Source: Streptomyces sp. P3 (lineage in GTDB: Bacteria; Actinomycetota; Actinomycetes; Streptomycetales; Streptomycetaceae). Taken from it: 64,000 bases of DNA. A model generated the notes under the pieces. It saw nothing but the letters and a program-made list of their open reading frames with translations. It ran no database searches and was not told the origin of the DNA. Shown here in pieces: positions 17,735 to 27,499 of this stretch. Positions within the stretch are counted from its first letter, which is position 1, and every line of letters begins with the position of its first letter. The stretch is taken from NCBI GenBank assembly GCA_016893485.2, contig JAFEKX020000001.1, forward strand, positions 4,526,001-4,590,000. The letters run 5' to 3'. Both the position numbers and the translations under genes were made by a program.

Positions 17735-20563
17735 GTCCTCGGACGTCACCTTGGAGGAGGCCGTCTTCTTGGCGGTGGCGGCGGCCGTCGTCTTCTTGGC
17801 GGCCGTCGTCGTCTTCTTCGCCACGGTCTTCTTCGCGGTCGTCGTCTTCTTGGCGGGCGCCTTCTTGGCCGCCGCCTTCTTCGCCGGGGCCTTCTTCGCC
17901 GTCTTCTTGGCGGGCGACTTGGCCCGCTTCTCGGCGAGCAGCTCGTAGCCGCGCTCCGGGCTGATGTCCTCGACGCTGTCGCCGGAGCGCAGGGTCGCGT
18001 TGGTCTCGCCGTCGGTGACGTACGGCCCGAAACGGCCGTCCTTGACGACGACGGGCTTCTCGCTGACCGGGTCGGTGCCCAGTTCCTTCAGCGGCGGTTT
18101 GGCGGCGGCCCGGCCGCGCTGCTTGGGCTGGGAGTAGATCTCCAGCGCCTCTTCGAGGGTGATCGTGAAGAGCTGGTCCTCGGCCGTCAGCGAGCGGGAG
18201 TCCGTGCCCTTCTTCAGGTACGGCCCGTAGCGCCCGTTCTGCGCGGTGATCTCCACGCCCTCGGCGTCCTTGCCGACGACGCGCGGCAGCGACATCAGCT
18301 TGAGGGCGTCGGCGAGCGTCACCGTGTCCAGGGTCATCGACTTGAACAGCGAGGCCGTACGCGGCTTGACGGCGTTCTTCCCGGTCTTCGGGGTGCCCTC
18401 GGGGAGCACCTCGGTGACGTACGGGCCGTAGCGGCCGTCGCGGGCGATGATCTGGTGGCCCGACTCGGGGTCGGCGCCCAGCTCGAAGTCGCCGCTCGGC
18501 TTGGCGAGCAGTTCCTCGGCGTGCTCGACGCTGAGCTCGTCCGGCGCGAGGTCCTCGGGGACGTCGGCGCGCTGGTGGTTCTCGGAGTCCTTCTCGCCGC
18601 GCTCCACGTAGGGGCCGTAGCGGCCGACGCGCAGCATGATGTCGTTGCCGACCGGGAAGGACGACACCTCGCGGGCGTCGATCGCGCCCAGGTCGGTGAC
18701 GAGTTCCTTCAGGCCGCCGAGGTGGTCGCCGTCGCCGTTGCCGGCCTCGGCGGCACCGCGGGCCTCGCCTTCGCCGAAGTAGAAGCGCCGCAGCCACGGC
18801 ACGGCCTGCGCCTCGCCGCTGGCGATGCGGTCGAGGTCGTCCTCCATCTTGGCGGTGAAGTCGTAGTCGACGAGCCGCCCGAAGTGCTTCTCCAGGAGGT
18901 TGACCACGGCGAAGGACAGGAAGGACGGCACCAGGGCCGTGCCCTTCTTGAAGACGTAACCGCGGTCGAGGATCGTGCCGATGATCGACGCGTACGTCGA
19001 CGGGCGGCCGATCTCGCGCTCTTCGAGCTCCTTGACGAGGCTGGCCTCGGTGTAGCGGGCCGGGGGCTTGGTGGCGTGCCCGTCGACCGTGAGTTCCTCG
19101 GCGGTCAGCGCGTCGCCCTCGGCGACCTGGGGCAGCCGGCGCTCGCGGTCGTCCAGCTCGGCGTTCGGGTCGTCGGCGCCCTCTACGTAGGCCTTCAGGA
19201 AGCCGTGGAAGGTGATCGTCTTCCCGGAGGCGCTGAATTCGACGTCCCGGCCGTCGGACGAGGTGCCCGCGATCTTCACGGTGACGGAGTTGCCGACCGC
19301 GTCCTTCATCTGGGAGGCGACGGTCCGCTTCCAGATCAGCTCGTAGAGCTTGAACTGGTCGCCGGTCAGGCCGGTTTCGGCGGGCGTGCGGAAACGATCA
19401 CCCGAGGGGCGGATCGCCTCGTGCGCCTCCTGGGCGTTCTTGACCTTCCCGGCGTACACGCGCGGCTGGGCCGGCAGGTAGTCGGCGCCGTACAGCTGCG
19501 TCACCTGGGCGCGGGCGGCCTTGACGGCCGTCTCGCTCAGGGTCGTGGAGTCCGTACGCATATAGGTGATGTAGCCGTTCTCGTACAGCTTCTGCGCGAC
19601 CTGCATCGTGGCCTTCGCGCCGAAGCCGAGCTTGCGGCTGGCCTCCTGCTGGAGCGTCGTCGTACGGAACGGCGCGTACGGAGAGCGTCGATACGGCTTC
19701 GACTCGACGGACCGGACGGCGAACCGCGTGTCCTCCAGGGCGGCGGCCAGCGCGCGGGCGTTGGCCTCGTCCAGGTGGAGGGTGTTCGCGCCCTTGATCT
19801 GGCCGAGGGAGTCGAAATCGCGTCCCTGGGCGACGCGCTTGCCGTCGACCGCCTGGAGGCGGGCGACAAGGGTCGACGGGTCGCTCGCGTCACCGGCCCG
19901 GCCGGTCCCGAAGGTGCCGGTCAGGTCCCAGTACTCGGCGGAACGGAAGGCGATGCGCTCGCGCTCCCGCTCGACGACGAGCCGGGTGGCGACGGACTGG
20001 ACACGGCCGGCCGACAGGCGCGGCATGACCTTCTTCCAGAGGACCGGCGAGACCTCGTAGCCGTAGAGGCGGTCGAGGATGCGGCGGGTCTCCTGGGCGT
20101 CGACCATCAGCTGGTTGAGGTCGCGCGGGTTGGCCACGGCGGCGCGGATCGCGTCCTTGGTGATCTCGTGGAACACCATGCGCTTGACCGGGACCTTGGG
20201 CTTCAGGACCTCCAGGAGGTGCCACGCGATGGCCTCGCCCTCGCGGTCCTCATCGGTGGCCAGGAAGAGTTCGTCGGAGTCCTTGAGGAGGTCCTTGAGC
20301 TTCTTGACCTGGGCCCGCTTGTCGGCGTTGACCACATAGATCGGCTCGAAGTCGTGGTCGACATCCACACCGAGTCGGCGGACCTCGCCGGTGTACTTCT
20401 CAGGCACCTCCGCGGCGCCGTTGGGAAGGTCGCGGATGTGCCCGACGCTCGCCTCGACGACATATCCGGGGCCGAGGTAGCCCTTGATCGTCTTCGCCTT
20501 GGCAGGGGACTCGACGATGACGAGTCGGCGGCCGCCGTGTGCGGTCTCGCTGGTCGGGGACAA
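17732..20563 (-). CDS. topA: DNA topoisomerase I
   Basis: Type IA topoisomerase of 943 residues that relaxes negative supercoils. The N-terminal Toprim domain shows VIVESPAKAKTIKGYLG and LATDEDREGEAIAWHL (acidic metal site). The active-site Tyr lies in GYITYMRTDSTTL, followed by IRPSGDRF. The C-terminal half carries repeated GRYGPYV/GRFGPYV modules, which replace the zinc fingers of E. coli TopA, and ends in a Lys/Ala/Thr-rich tail (KKAPAKKAAAKK and similar) typical of Streptomyces and mycobacteria and thought to aid processivity. The frame is intact. It is followed by a 14-bp repeat array and the thymidylate kinase fusion. Confidence 0.97.
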   Translation of the reverse strand: MSPTSETAHGGRRLVIVESPAKAKTIKGYLGPGYVVEASVGHIRDLPNGAAEVPEKYTGEVRRLGVDVDHDFEPIYVVNADKRAQVKKLKDLLKDSDELFLATDEDREGEAIAWHLLEVLKPKVPVKRMVFHEITKDAIRAAVANPRDLNQLMVDAQETRRILDRLYGYEVSPVLWKKVMPRLSAGRVQSVATRLVVERERERIAFRSAEYWDLTGTFGTGRAGDASDPSTLVARLQAVDGKRVAQGRDFDSLGQIKGANTLHLDEANARALAAALEDTRFAVRSVESKPYRRSPYAPFRTTTLQQEASRKLGFGAKATMQVAQKLYENGYITYMRTDSTTLSETAVKAARAQVTQLYGADYLPAQPRVYAGKVKNAQEAHEAIRPSGDRFRTPAETGLTGDQFKLYELIWKRTVASQMKDAVGNSVTVKIAGTSSDGRDVEFSASGKTITFHGFLKAYVEGADDPNAELDDRERRLPQVAEGDALTAEELTVDGHATKPPARYTEASLVKELEEREIGRPSTYASIIGTILDRGYVFKKGTALVPSFLSFAVVNLLEKHFGRLVDYDFTAKMEDDLDRIASGEAQAVPWLRRFYFGEGEARGAAEAGNGDGDHLGGLKELVTDLGAIDAREVSSFPVGNDIMLRVGRYGPYVERGEKDSENHQRADVPEDLAPDELSVEHAEELLAKPSGDFELGADPESGHQIIARDGRYGPYVTEVLPEGTPKTGKNAVKPRTASLFKSMTLDTVTLADALKLMSLPRVVGKDAEGVEITAQNGRYGPYLKKGTDSRSLTAEDQLFTITLEEALEIYSQPKQRGRAAAKPPLKELGTDPVSEKPVVVKDGRFGPYVTDGETNATLRSGDSVEDISPERGYELLAEKRAKSPAKKTAKKAPAKKAAAKKAPAKKTTTAKKTVAKKTTTAAKKTTAAATAKKTASSKVTSED

Positions 20564-20829
20564 CTTCGCTCTTCTCTCCGGTCGACGCTGGGGCCTCCCC
20601 GGGGTCGCTTGCCCCGGGTCGGGTCATGGTGACGCTGCGGAGTGTGACGGTACATCCCGCCCCCTGTCAAACGGGAAAAGCCCGCAACGGCCACTCGAAC
20701 GGTAACCCGACTACCGCCATTCCTGCCGCCCGGAGTCCCCACCGGCCTTTTCGGAGCCGTCCGGAGAGTGATCGCCCAGCTGCCCCCGCCGGTCCGCCGG
20801 CGGTCCGTGCCGCGGCTACGGCGCGCTGC

Positions 20830-21027
20830 TCAGACGTGCAGGAAGCACCAGGTGCCGAGGAGGAGGGCGGCGACCGCGGCGAGGCTCGCGAGGGTCGCCG
20901 ATGCGACCGGGTTCACACCCTGGGCGACGGGTTCGCGGTGCCGGACCCTGACCACGGTCCACAGCAGCAGCGCGCCTCCGAACAGGGCGAACACCAACCC
21001 CGCGAAGATCGCAGGCCCGCTCTCCAT
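20830..21027 (-). CDS. Small two-span membrane protein
   Basis: A 65-residue protein starting MESGPAIFAGLVFALFGGAL at an ATG preceded by GGGAGGGG with ideal spacing. Two hydrophobic segments (GPAIFAGLVFALFGGALLLW and ATLASLAAVAALLLGTWCF) are separated by a polar loop containing RVRHREPVAQGVNPV. I know no function. It lies between topA and the large kinase gene, all on the minus strand. Confidence 0.7.
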   Translation of the reverse strand: MESGPAIFAGLVFALFGGALLLWTVVRVRHREPVAQGVNPVASATLASLAAVAALLLGTWCFLHV

Positions 21028-21122
21028 GCGTGTCCCCTCCCGGCCGGATGCCCCGGTCCCTGAGGCTGGCACCTGCGGGCGACGGGCGGGCCAACCCCGG
21101 GTGAACTCGCGGCGGACAGCGC

Positions 21123-24100
21123 TCAGGGGTCGTGCCGGAGGACGATATCGCGCCGGTCGACCGGGAGCGGTCGGCCTTCCCCACGGTGCACACGACGGAG
21201 TCGAAACCGGCCGTCCAATTGCTCTCGTCGGACAGATACCCGAAGACGGAACGGTCGGATCCGGGCGCCCAAGTCGACGCGAACCTGGTGCCGCACAGCC
21301 TGTTCGCCCGCCGCAGCGCGTCCTCGAACGCCATCGCCTTCGGGGCGGTCACCGAACCGATCACCTGGTCGGTGTGCTGATCGGCACAGTCGGTCAGGGT
21401 CGCGGTGAAGTACGTCGTGTGATCGACGTACAGCCAGCAGTCGCCGACGCTCATCTCGGTGGTCCACACGTTTGACCCGGTGCTCCGGAAGCGCCCTATC
21501 GCGCCACCGATCGGCGCGTGCCTTCCAAGCACGAGACACGCCGTACCGCCCCCGGCGACCCCGAAGCCGGCCTCCGTCGGGGTGAGCGCGTAGACACCCG
21601 CGTCGGCCAGCGCCCCCGCCACCCCCTTCACGTCACCCGCGCACCGCTCGCCCGCGTGATCCCGCGCATCGGCAAAGTCCCTCGCCGCGTCAACGGCCAT
21701 CACCTGCCCGTCCGGAACACCGTGCGCACAGTTCACGACCGCCAGCTTGGCCGCGACGCGAACGCGGTCCCGGCCCACACGGCGCGCACGCAATCGCCGG
21801 TCCGCAGCGGTGCCTTGAGCCCGACGTCAGCGCCGTACGGGTAGACGACTCCGGCCCCGGCACCGGCTGACGACGTCCCGTCCGGGGATGCCTTCTTCGT
21901 CGCCGCCGTGTGCTTGCCGCCGCTGCTCAACGAGGTCGCGGCCCAGACGCCGGCTGCGACGACGAGGGCGACACCTACGACAAGAACGAGGATCGCGATG
22001 ATCGGCATCCGCCGCCGCCGACCGCCATGTGCCGGACCTCTGGCGATAGGCCCCGGCCCGCCGGGATATGCCGGGCTGCGGCCGCCCGGGTACGGGGGTG
22101 TCGGCGCGGCGCCCTGGTAGGGGTTCGGCTGGGGGCCCTGTTGGGGGTTCGGCTGGGGTCCTTGGTGGGCGGCCTGGCGGGGTTCCGGATAGGGCTGCTC
22201 GTTGAGCGTCGTGGGGCTGTTCGCGTAGGGGTTCCATTCACCGTGCAGGGTGTGCTCGGGCGGGCTGGGGTGGCTTTGGAGGGAGTACGGGGAGGTGGCG
22301 GGAGGTGGGGAGTTGGGGGCGGTGGGGTGTTCGGGATGGGTGAGGTGTCTGAGGGTTGTGGGGTCTCCGGGGGCGGTGGGGTGCTTGGGCTTGGTGGGGT
22401 GCCTGGGTTTGGTGGGGTGCCGAGAGGCTGCGGGACATCGGAGGTTTGTGGAGTGTCGGGTGTCGGCGGGGTGCCCGGGGTGTGCAGGGTTTGCGGGGTG
22501 CCTGGCGAGGGCGAATTGGCGGAGGCATCAGCAGTGTTGGGGGTCGGCAGGGCGGCCGACGTGGGCAGGATGTCGTACGGAATCTTCGGGGTACCCGGGG
22601 TGCGGGAGACGCCGGAGGTGTTCGGGGCGGGCGGGGCGCCCGGGGTGTGTGGGGGCTGCGGGATGCCTGGCGTGCGTGGGGTCTTCGGGGTGCCGGAGGT
22701 GTGGGCGGTGCCGGGGACGTGCGGGGTTTGCAGGGTGCCCGGGGTGTGGGGGCTGCGGGATGCCTGACGCGCGTGGGGCCTTCGGGGCGCCGGAGGTGTG
22801 GGCGGTGCCCGGGATGTACGGGGTCCGCGGGGTGCCCGGGGTGGGCGGGTTCTGCGAGATGCCCGGCGGGTGCGAGGTCTCCGGAGTGCCGGGGGTGTGC
22901 AGGGCCTGCGGGGCTCCCCGGGTCTGCGGGGTACCTGGTGCGCGCGAGATGCCGTGAGTGTGCGGGATACCCGGAGCTTCCGGAGTGCTCGGGGTCTCGG
23001 GGTTCCTAAAACCTCCGGCGTCTCTGGCGTCCGCGGGCTGCCCGGAGTGGGGCGGCCTACGGGCGTGAAGCCCCCGAGGGCTGCCAGGGACCGGTCCCCG
23101 TACGGCGCCGGGTCCTCGTGGGTGGCCCCTGGCCCTCCCGGGGCCCGCGCAGCGTAGGGGCCGCCTACGTAGGGGCCGCCCAACGACTCTCCGGGCGGCC
23201 CGCCTGGGAGTTGACGCCGGGACGCACCGGGAGTTGGCCTCGCACCCCGCCCGGGAGTCGACCGTGTGCCCCGCCCGGGGCTTGCCCCTGAGGCCCACTC
23301 TCCACATGGCCGACCTGATCACTGTCGATGTAGACGGGTAGGCCACCCTCGACATCGCCGTACGGACCACTCCCCGAGTAGCCGAGCGAGCCACTCCCAC
23401 CCTGACCGGACGCACCGTCAGCGACAGACCCCGGCGGCTGATCAGCCGAGGCCCGGCCGCCCCGCGCCGAACCGAACCCGTCCGACGCGGAACCGGAACC
23501 GCCCTGATCAGAGCCCGACCCGCCGGACGCCGAACCAGAGCCAGAGCAAGAACCATCCTGCTCCGGATCGGACCCACCCGATGCCAGGCCGAATCCCTCG
23601 GGCGCCGAGCCAAAACCATCCGGCGCTGGGCCGAGGCCTTCCGGCGCTGGGCCGAGGCCTTCCGGTGCTGGGCCAAGCGCAGCCTGCCCCGGACCGAAAC
23701 CAACCGGTGCCGGGCCGAGTCCACCCGCCGCCGCCCCATCCCCGGCGCCCCCGCACCACCCGCTCCAACCCCCACGCCACTGTCTCCGGCGCCGACCTCA
23801 ACACCGGATCCTTGGCCAGCAACCCCGGAGCACAGGCGCCAGTTCACCCGCGCGGACAGTGGGCGTCGGCTCCTCCCCAAGCAGCGCCGTGAACGTAGTG
23901 AAATCGTCCCGGCGATCGAACGGCCCCCGCCCCTCAACCGCGGCGTACAGCGTCGCGCCGAGGGAGAACAGATCCGCCGCCGGGTGGCCGGCTCGCCGCG
24001 AGCCCGCTCCGGGGCGAGGTAGCCAGGCGTGCCGAGGATGCCCGCCGTGGCGGTGGGTCGGGGTTCGGGGACTCGGGTCGGAGGGCGATGCCGTAGCCAG

Positions 24101-24736
24101 TGAGCAGCACGCGCGCGTACGGATCACCCGAAGTATCCGGCGCCAGAAGGATGTTGGCCGGTTTCACATCCCGGTGCAGGATGCCGACGCGGTGTCCAGC
24201 GGTGAGCGCGTCGAGGGCGGCGAGCCCGATGCGGGCCACCTGGGCGGGCGGCAATGGGCCGGAACGCCGTAGGACCGCCTGGAGGTCGACGCCGTCCGGG
24301 ACGTACTCCATGACGATCCAGGGCACGCCATCGTGGATCACCACGTCGTGCACGGTCACCACATGCGGATGGCCCCGCAGCCGGGCCGCGTGCCGCGCCT
24401 CGCCCCGCGCCCGCGTGATGCGCTGAGCCCGCTCGCCGAGACCCCCGACCCGTCTCCCGCGTACCGCCCGCCCTGCACACCCCGCGCGCCCTGCCCGCCC
24501 GGCGCGTCCAGCACATCCCGCCCGCCCTGCGCGTCCCGCAGACCCCGCCCCGAGATCTCCTTGACGACGACCTCGCAGGCCAACTCCTCGTCGTACGCGA
24601 GCCATACGCGGCCCGCGCCGCCAGCCCCGCCCGTCCCACGCACGCCACCGACGCCACCCACGCCAAGCGCACGCAACAACCGATAGCGCCCGCCGACGAC
24701 CCCGCCCCCACCCTGACCCGGCGTACCCCCTGCCAT
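21123..24736 (-). CDS. Very large Ser/Thr protein kinase with Pro/Thr repeat linker, one membrane span and extracellular domain, frame-broken
   Basis: The ATG at 24736 follows GTGGAGG. The kinase domain contains GGRYRLLRALG, the ATP-site Lys in ACEVVVKEISGRG, VTVHDVVIHDGVPWIVMEYV, catalytic HRDVKPANILL, then LLTGYGIAL where DFG or DYG is expected, GTPGYLAPERARGEPAT, and SLGATLYAAVEGRGPFDRRD. The Gly loop carries extra Gly-rich residues. A Pro/Thr/Gly-rich region of about 300 residues follows (PGTP-type repeats, roughly 23060-22150), then a Gln/Pro stretch, a membrane span (IIAILVLVVGVALVVAAGVW) and an extracytoplasmic part with RTGDCV, GDCWLYVDHTTYF and GFDSVVCTVG. Multiple shifts and the uncertain end (21123 chosen) make the single-gene reading an inference. 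Confidence 0.65.
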
Positions 24737-25012
24737 CACGCCTCCACCGAGACGGCGCGCCTCCCCGAGGACGCGTGGAACCTGTCTCCGAAGGTAGCCT
24801 CGCCCCCGCCACTGACAAGAGGCCTTTTCCACAGCGGACCCGAATAATCACACCGGATACGGACACACGCGACTCACGGGCACGAACAGGCCCCACACGT
24901 GACGCCGGGCCGCGCAGCGTACGACACCCGCCGGGCCAGCCCCCGTACGACACCCGCCAACCCGGCCCCACCTCCGCCCCCACCCCTCAAGCACAACAGC
25001 CGCCCACCCCGC

Positions 25013-26531
25013 TCAGCCCACCGGCTCCAAGAACCCCTGCTCCACCAGCAACCGAATCTGCGCCGGCGTCCGGTCACGGAGCAATACCGGGTCCTCGCCC
25101 ACGAGTTGGGCGATGGCGTCCAGGATCCGCCCCGCGCTCAGCGAGCCGTCGCAGACGCCCGCGAAACCCGCACCGACCGTGTCGACCTTGGTCGCCCGGC
25201 GCATCCCCAGGTGCTGGCGCAGCACGACGTGCTCGGGGTCCTCCGCGCCGGGCAGCCCGACCTGTTCCTGGATGATCTCGGGGGCGAGCCTGAAGTGAGC
25301 GGCGAGCAGGGCCGCATCGTCGTGGGCGCGCAGATAGTCGACGCGGTCGAAGTGCTCCCGGACGGTGTCGCCGAGCGGCTGCTCGACCGGGTGCGGCCAC
25401 TCCTCGATGGTGATCGAGGGCGCGTCGGAGTCCGTCCTGCGCAGGGTGATCCAGCCGAAGCCCACGGCCTTGACCTTGCGCGCCTCGAACTCGTCGAGCC
25501 ACGCGTCGTAGAGCGCCTCGTACGCGACCGTGTCGCCCCGGTGGTCGCCCGCGTCCCTGAGCCACAACTCGGCGTACTGCGTGACGTCCTGGACCTCGCG
25601 CTGCACGATCCAGGCGTCGCACCCACGCGGCACCCACGAGCGCAGCCGGTCCTGCCAGTCCTCCCCCTCCACGTGCTGCCAGTTGGCGAGGAACTGTGCG
25701 AATCCGCCCTCGCGCAGCCGCTCCCCCGCCTGCTGAACGAGCGACCGGCACAGATCGTCCCCGCCCATCCCGCCGTCGCGGTACGTCAGCCGCGCACCCG
25801 GCGAGATCACGAACGGCGGGTTGGACACGATGAGTTCGTACGTCTCGTCATCCCGGACCGGCTCGAAGAGCGAACCCTCGCGGAGGTCTGCGGCCTGCGC
25901 GCCGGACAGCGCGAGGGTGAGCGCGGTGATGTGCAGGGCACGGGGTTGAGGTCGGTGGCCGTCACGCGCGTGGCGTGCCGGGACGCGTGCAGCGCCTGGA
26001 TGCCGGAACCGGTGCCGAGGTCGAGCGCGGCGGACACCGGTGTCCGTACGGTGATCCCCGCGAGCGTGGTGGACGCGCCGCCCACCCCGAGGACGACGCC
26101 TTCCTCCCGGCTGCCGATCCCGCCGGCACCGCCGACCGCGCATCCCAGGTCGGACACGATGAACCAGTCTTCGCCGTCTGGGCCGCCGTAGGGCCGTACG
26201 TCCACGGTCGCGGCGACCTGGTCGGTGCCCACGGAGACCAGCCAGCCGCTCTCCAGGCAGGCGGTGACGGGCAGGACGTCGGCCACGCGTGCGTGCGGCA
26301 CGGGCTGCTGGAGGAGGAACAGCCGGACCAGCGTCTCCAGCGGGTGTCGCCTCGGGTCGCCCGGAGCGCCGGCACGGTCTCGCTGCGGGCGAGCGCCGTG
26401 TACGCGGGGGCGCCGAGCAGTTCGAGCAGTCCGTCGGCGGTGAAGGCGGCGCCGAGCAGGGCGTCCCGGAGCCGGGCGGCGACCTCCGGGCGGTCGGATG
26501 CGGGCAGGGCGGGGAGGCTGGAGTTACTCAC
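25013..26531 (-). CDS. Class I SAM-dependent methyltransferase (HemK/RsmC-like), frame-broken
   Basis: The GTG at 26531 starts a protein of about 505 residues. The N-terminal helical region (PEVAARLRDALLGAAFTADG) is followed by the SAM motif ALDLGTGSGIQAL, the second-strand ATDLNPRAL and the catalytic-type VSNPPFVISPGARLTYRDGG, which places it with NPPF/Y methyltransferases that modify N6 of adenine, N2 of guanine or Gln amides. A C-terminal domain of about 150 residues ends RLLVEQGFLEPVG. Shifts fall near 26330 and 25940. Substrate cannot be told from sequence; rRNA is a fair guess. Confidence 0.75.
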
Positions 26532-26709
26532 ACACCCATTGTGGCCGCTCCCACCGACACCGCGCCCGGCACCGGCCGACACGGCCCCCGCGCAGCCGAA
26601 GGCCCCGGCACGCACGCGTACCGGGGCATCTTTCAGCACCTGAAAGATCGCTGCCTACGGGAGGCGGCCCAGAGGGGACGTCCTTCAGGGATGCCATTTC
26701 CCGGGCCGG

Positions 26710-27288
26710 TCAGGCCGCCGACGAAGAAGCCACCGGCGTAGCCGTCTTGCACGCCTCCTGCTTGGTCATCGCCTTGCCGACGTCGCCCTCTTCGAGGGTC
26801 TTCAGCGCGTCGTTCCCGCTCGTGCTGAGCTTGTCCAGGGAGGTCGCGATGTCCTTGAGGCCGTCCGCGAACTTCGCCTGGTCCTTGGTGTTCAGCGCGT
26901 CCACCTGCGTCTTCAGGGTGGCGTACGACGTGGAGATGTCGTTGAGCTCCTTGACGGCGTCCTGCTGCTTCTTCGCGCCGTTGTCGACGTCCGGCGCGCC
27001 GGCGGTGTTCACGGCGGCCCCGATCGCCTTGTAGGCGTCGGACATGTCCTGGAAGGCCTGCGAGTCGGTCTTCTTGACCTCTTCCGGGGTGCTGTTGTCC
27101 GAGGTCTCCTTCTGGATCGCCGTGTTGGCGGCCTCGATCTTCTTCGCCTGCGGCTGTACCGCGACGCAGACCTGCTTGGCCCAGGAGTCCAGCTTGGCGT
27201 CGCTGTCGTCGCCGCTGCCGCCGCATCCCGACAGCCCCAGTACCAGTACCGCACCGCCGGACAGTGCGAGCGCAAGCTTCTTGTTCAC
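26710..27288 (-). CDS. Lipoprotein with helical extracellular domain (unknown function)
   Basis: A small exported lipoprotein. From a GTG at 27288 it reads NKKLALALSGGAVLVLGLSGC, with lipobox LSGC, followed by Gly/Ser/Asp and a helical domain with paired Cys (VCVAVQPQAKK and KQEACKTATP near the end). An ATG at 27306 would add six residues; the GTG has AAGGGA at better spacing. Heptad-like Ala/Lys/Leu spacing (DGLKDIATSLDKLSTSG) suggests a helical bundle. No catalytic motif is visible. It lies between hppA and the methyltransferase gene. Confidence 0.75.
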   Translation of the reverse strand: MNKKLALALSGGAVLVLGLSGCGGSGDDSDAKLDSWAKQVCVAVQPQAKKIEAANTAIQKETSDNSTPEEVKKTDSQAFQDMSDAYKAIGAAVNTAGAPDVDNGAKKQQDAVKELNDISTSYATLKTQVDALNTKDQAKFADGLKDIATSLDKLSTSGNDALKTLEEGDVGKAMTKQEACKTATPVASSSAA

Positions 27289-27499
27289 CGGATCGGTCCC
27301 TTCCATGGCTCTCGGCCCCGGAACATACACGGCGGACGGGCCGCACCTCCGGGCCCAAGGTCCGATAGGAGACTTTTGGGACCATTTGCACCAAGCGAGA
27401 GAAGGCTCACGGCGAGGTCCTGAACACAGCGGAAACGGGCGGGCGGCGCCCACAACTCGCGCCACCCGCCCGCCCGTTGAGCCGAGCCCCGCAGGGCCC

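Noticed and set aside
17486..20632. Plus-strand frame of over 1000 codons antisense to topA
   Set aside because: topA is complete and conserved on the minus strand; the antisense product has no recognisable domain.
22250..23000. CRISPR-like or intergenic tandem repeat array
   Set aside because: Units are irregular, coding in a Pro/Thr linker and without spacers or cas genes.
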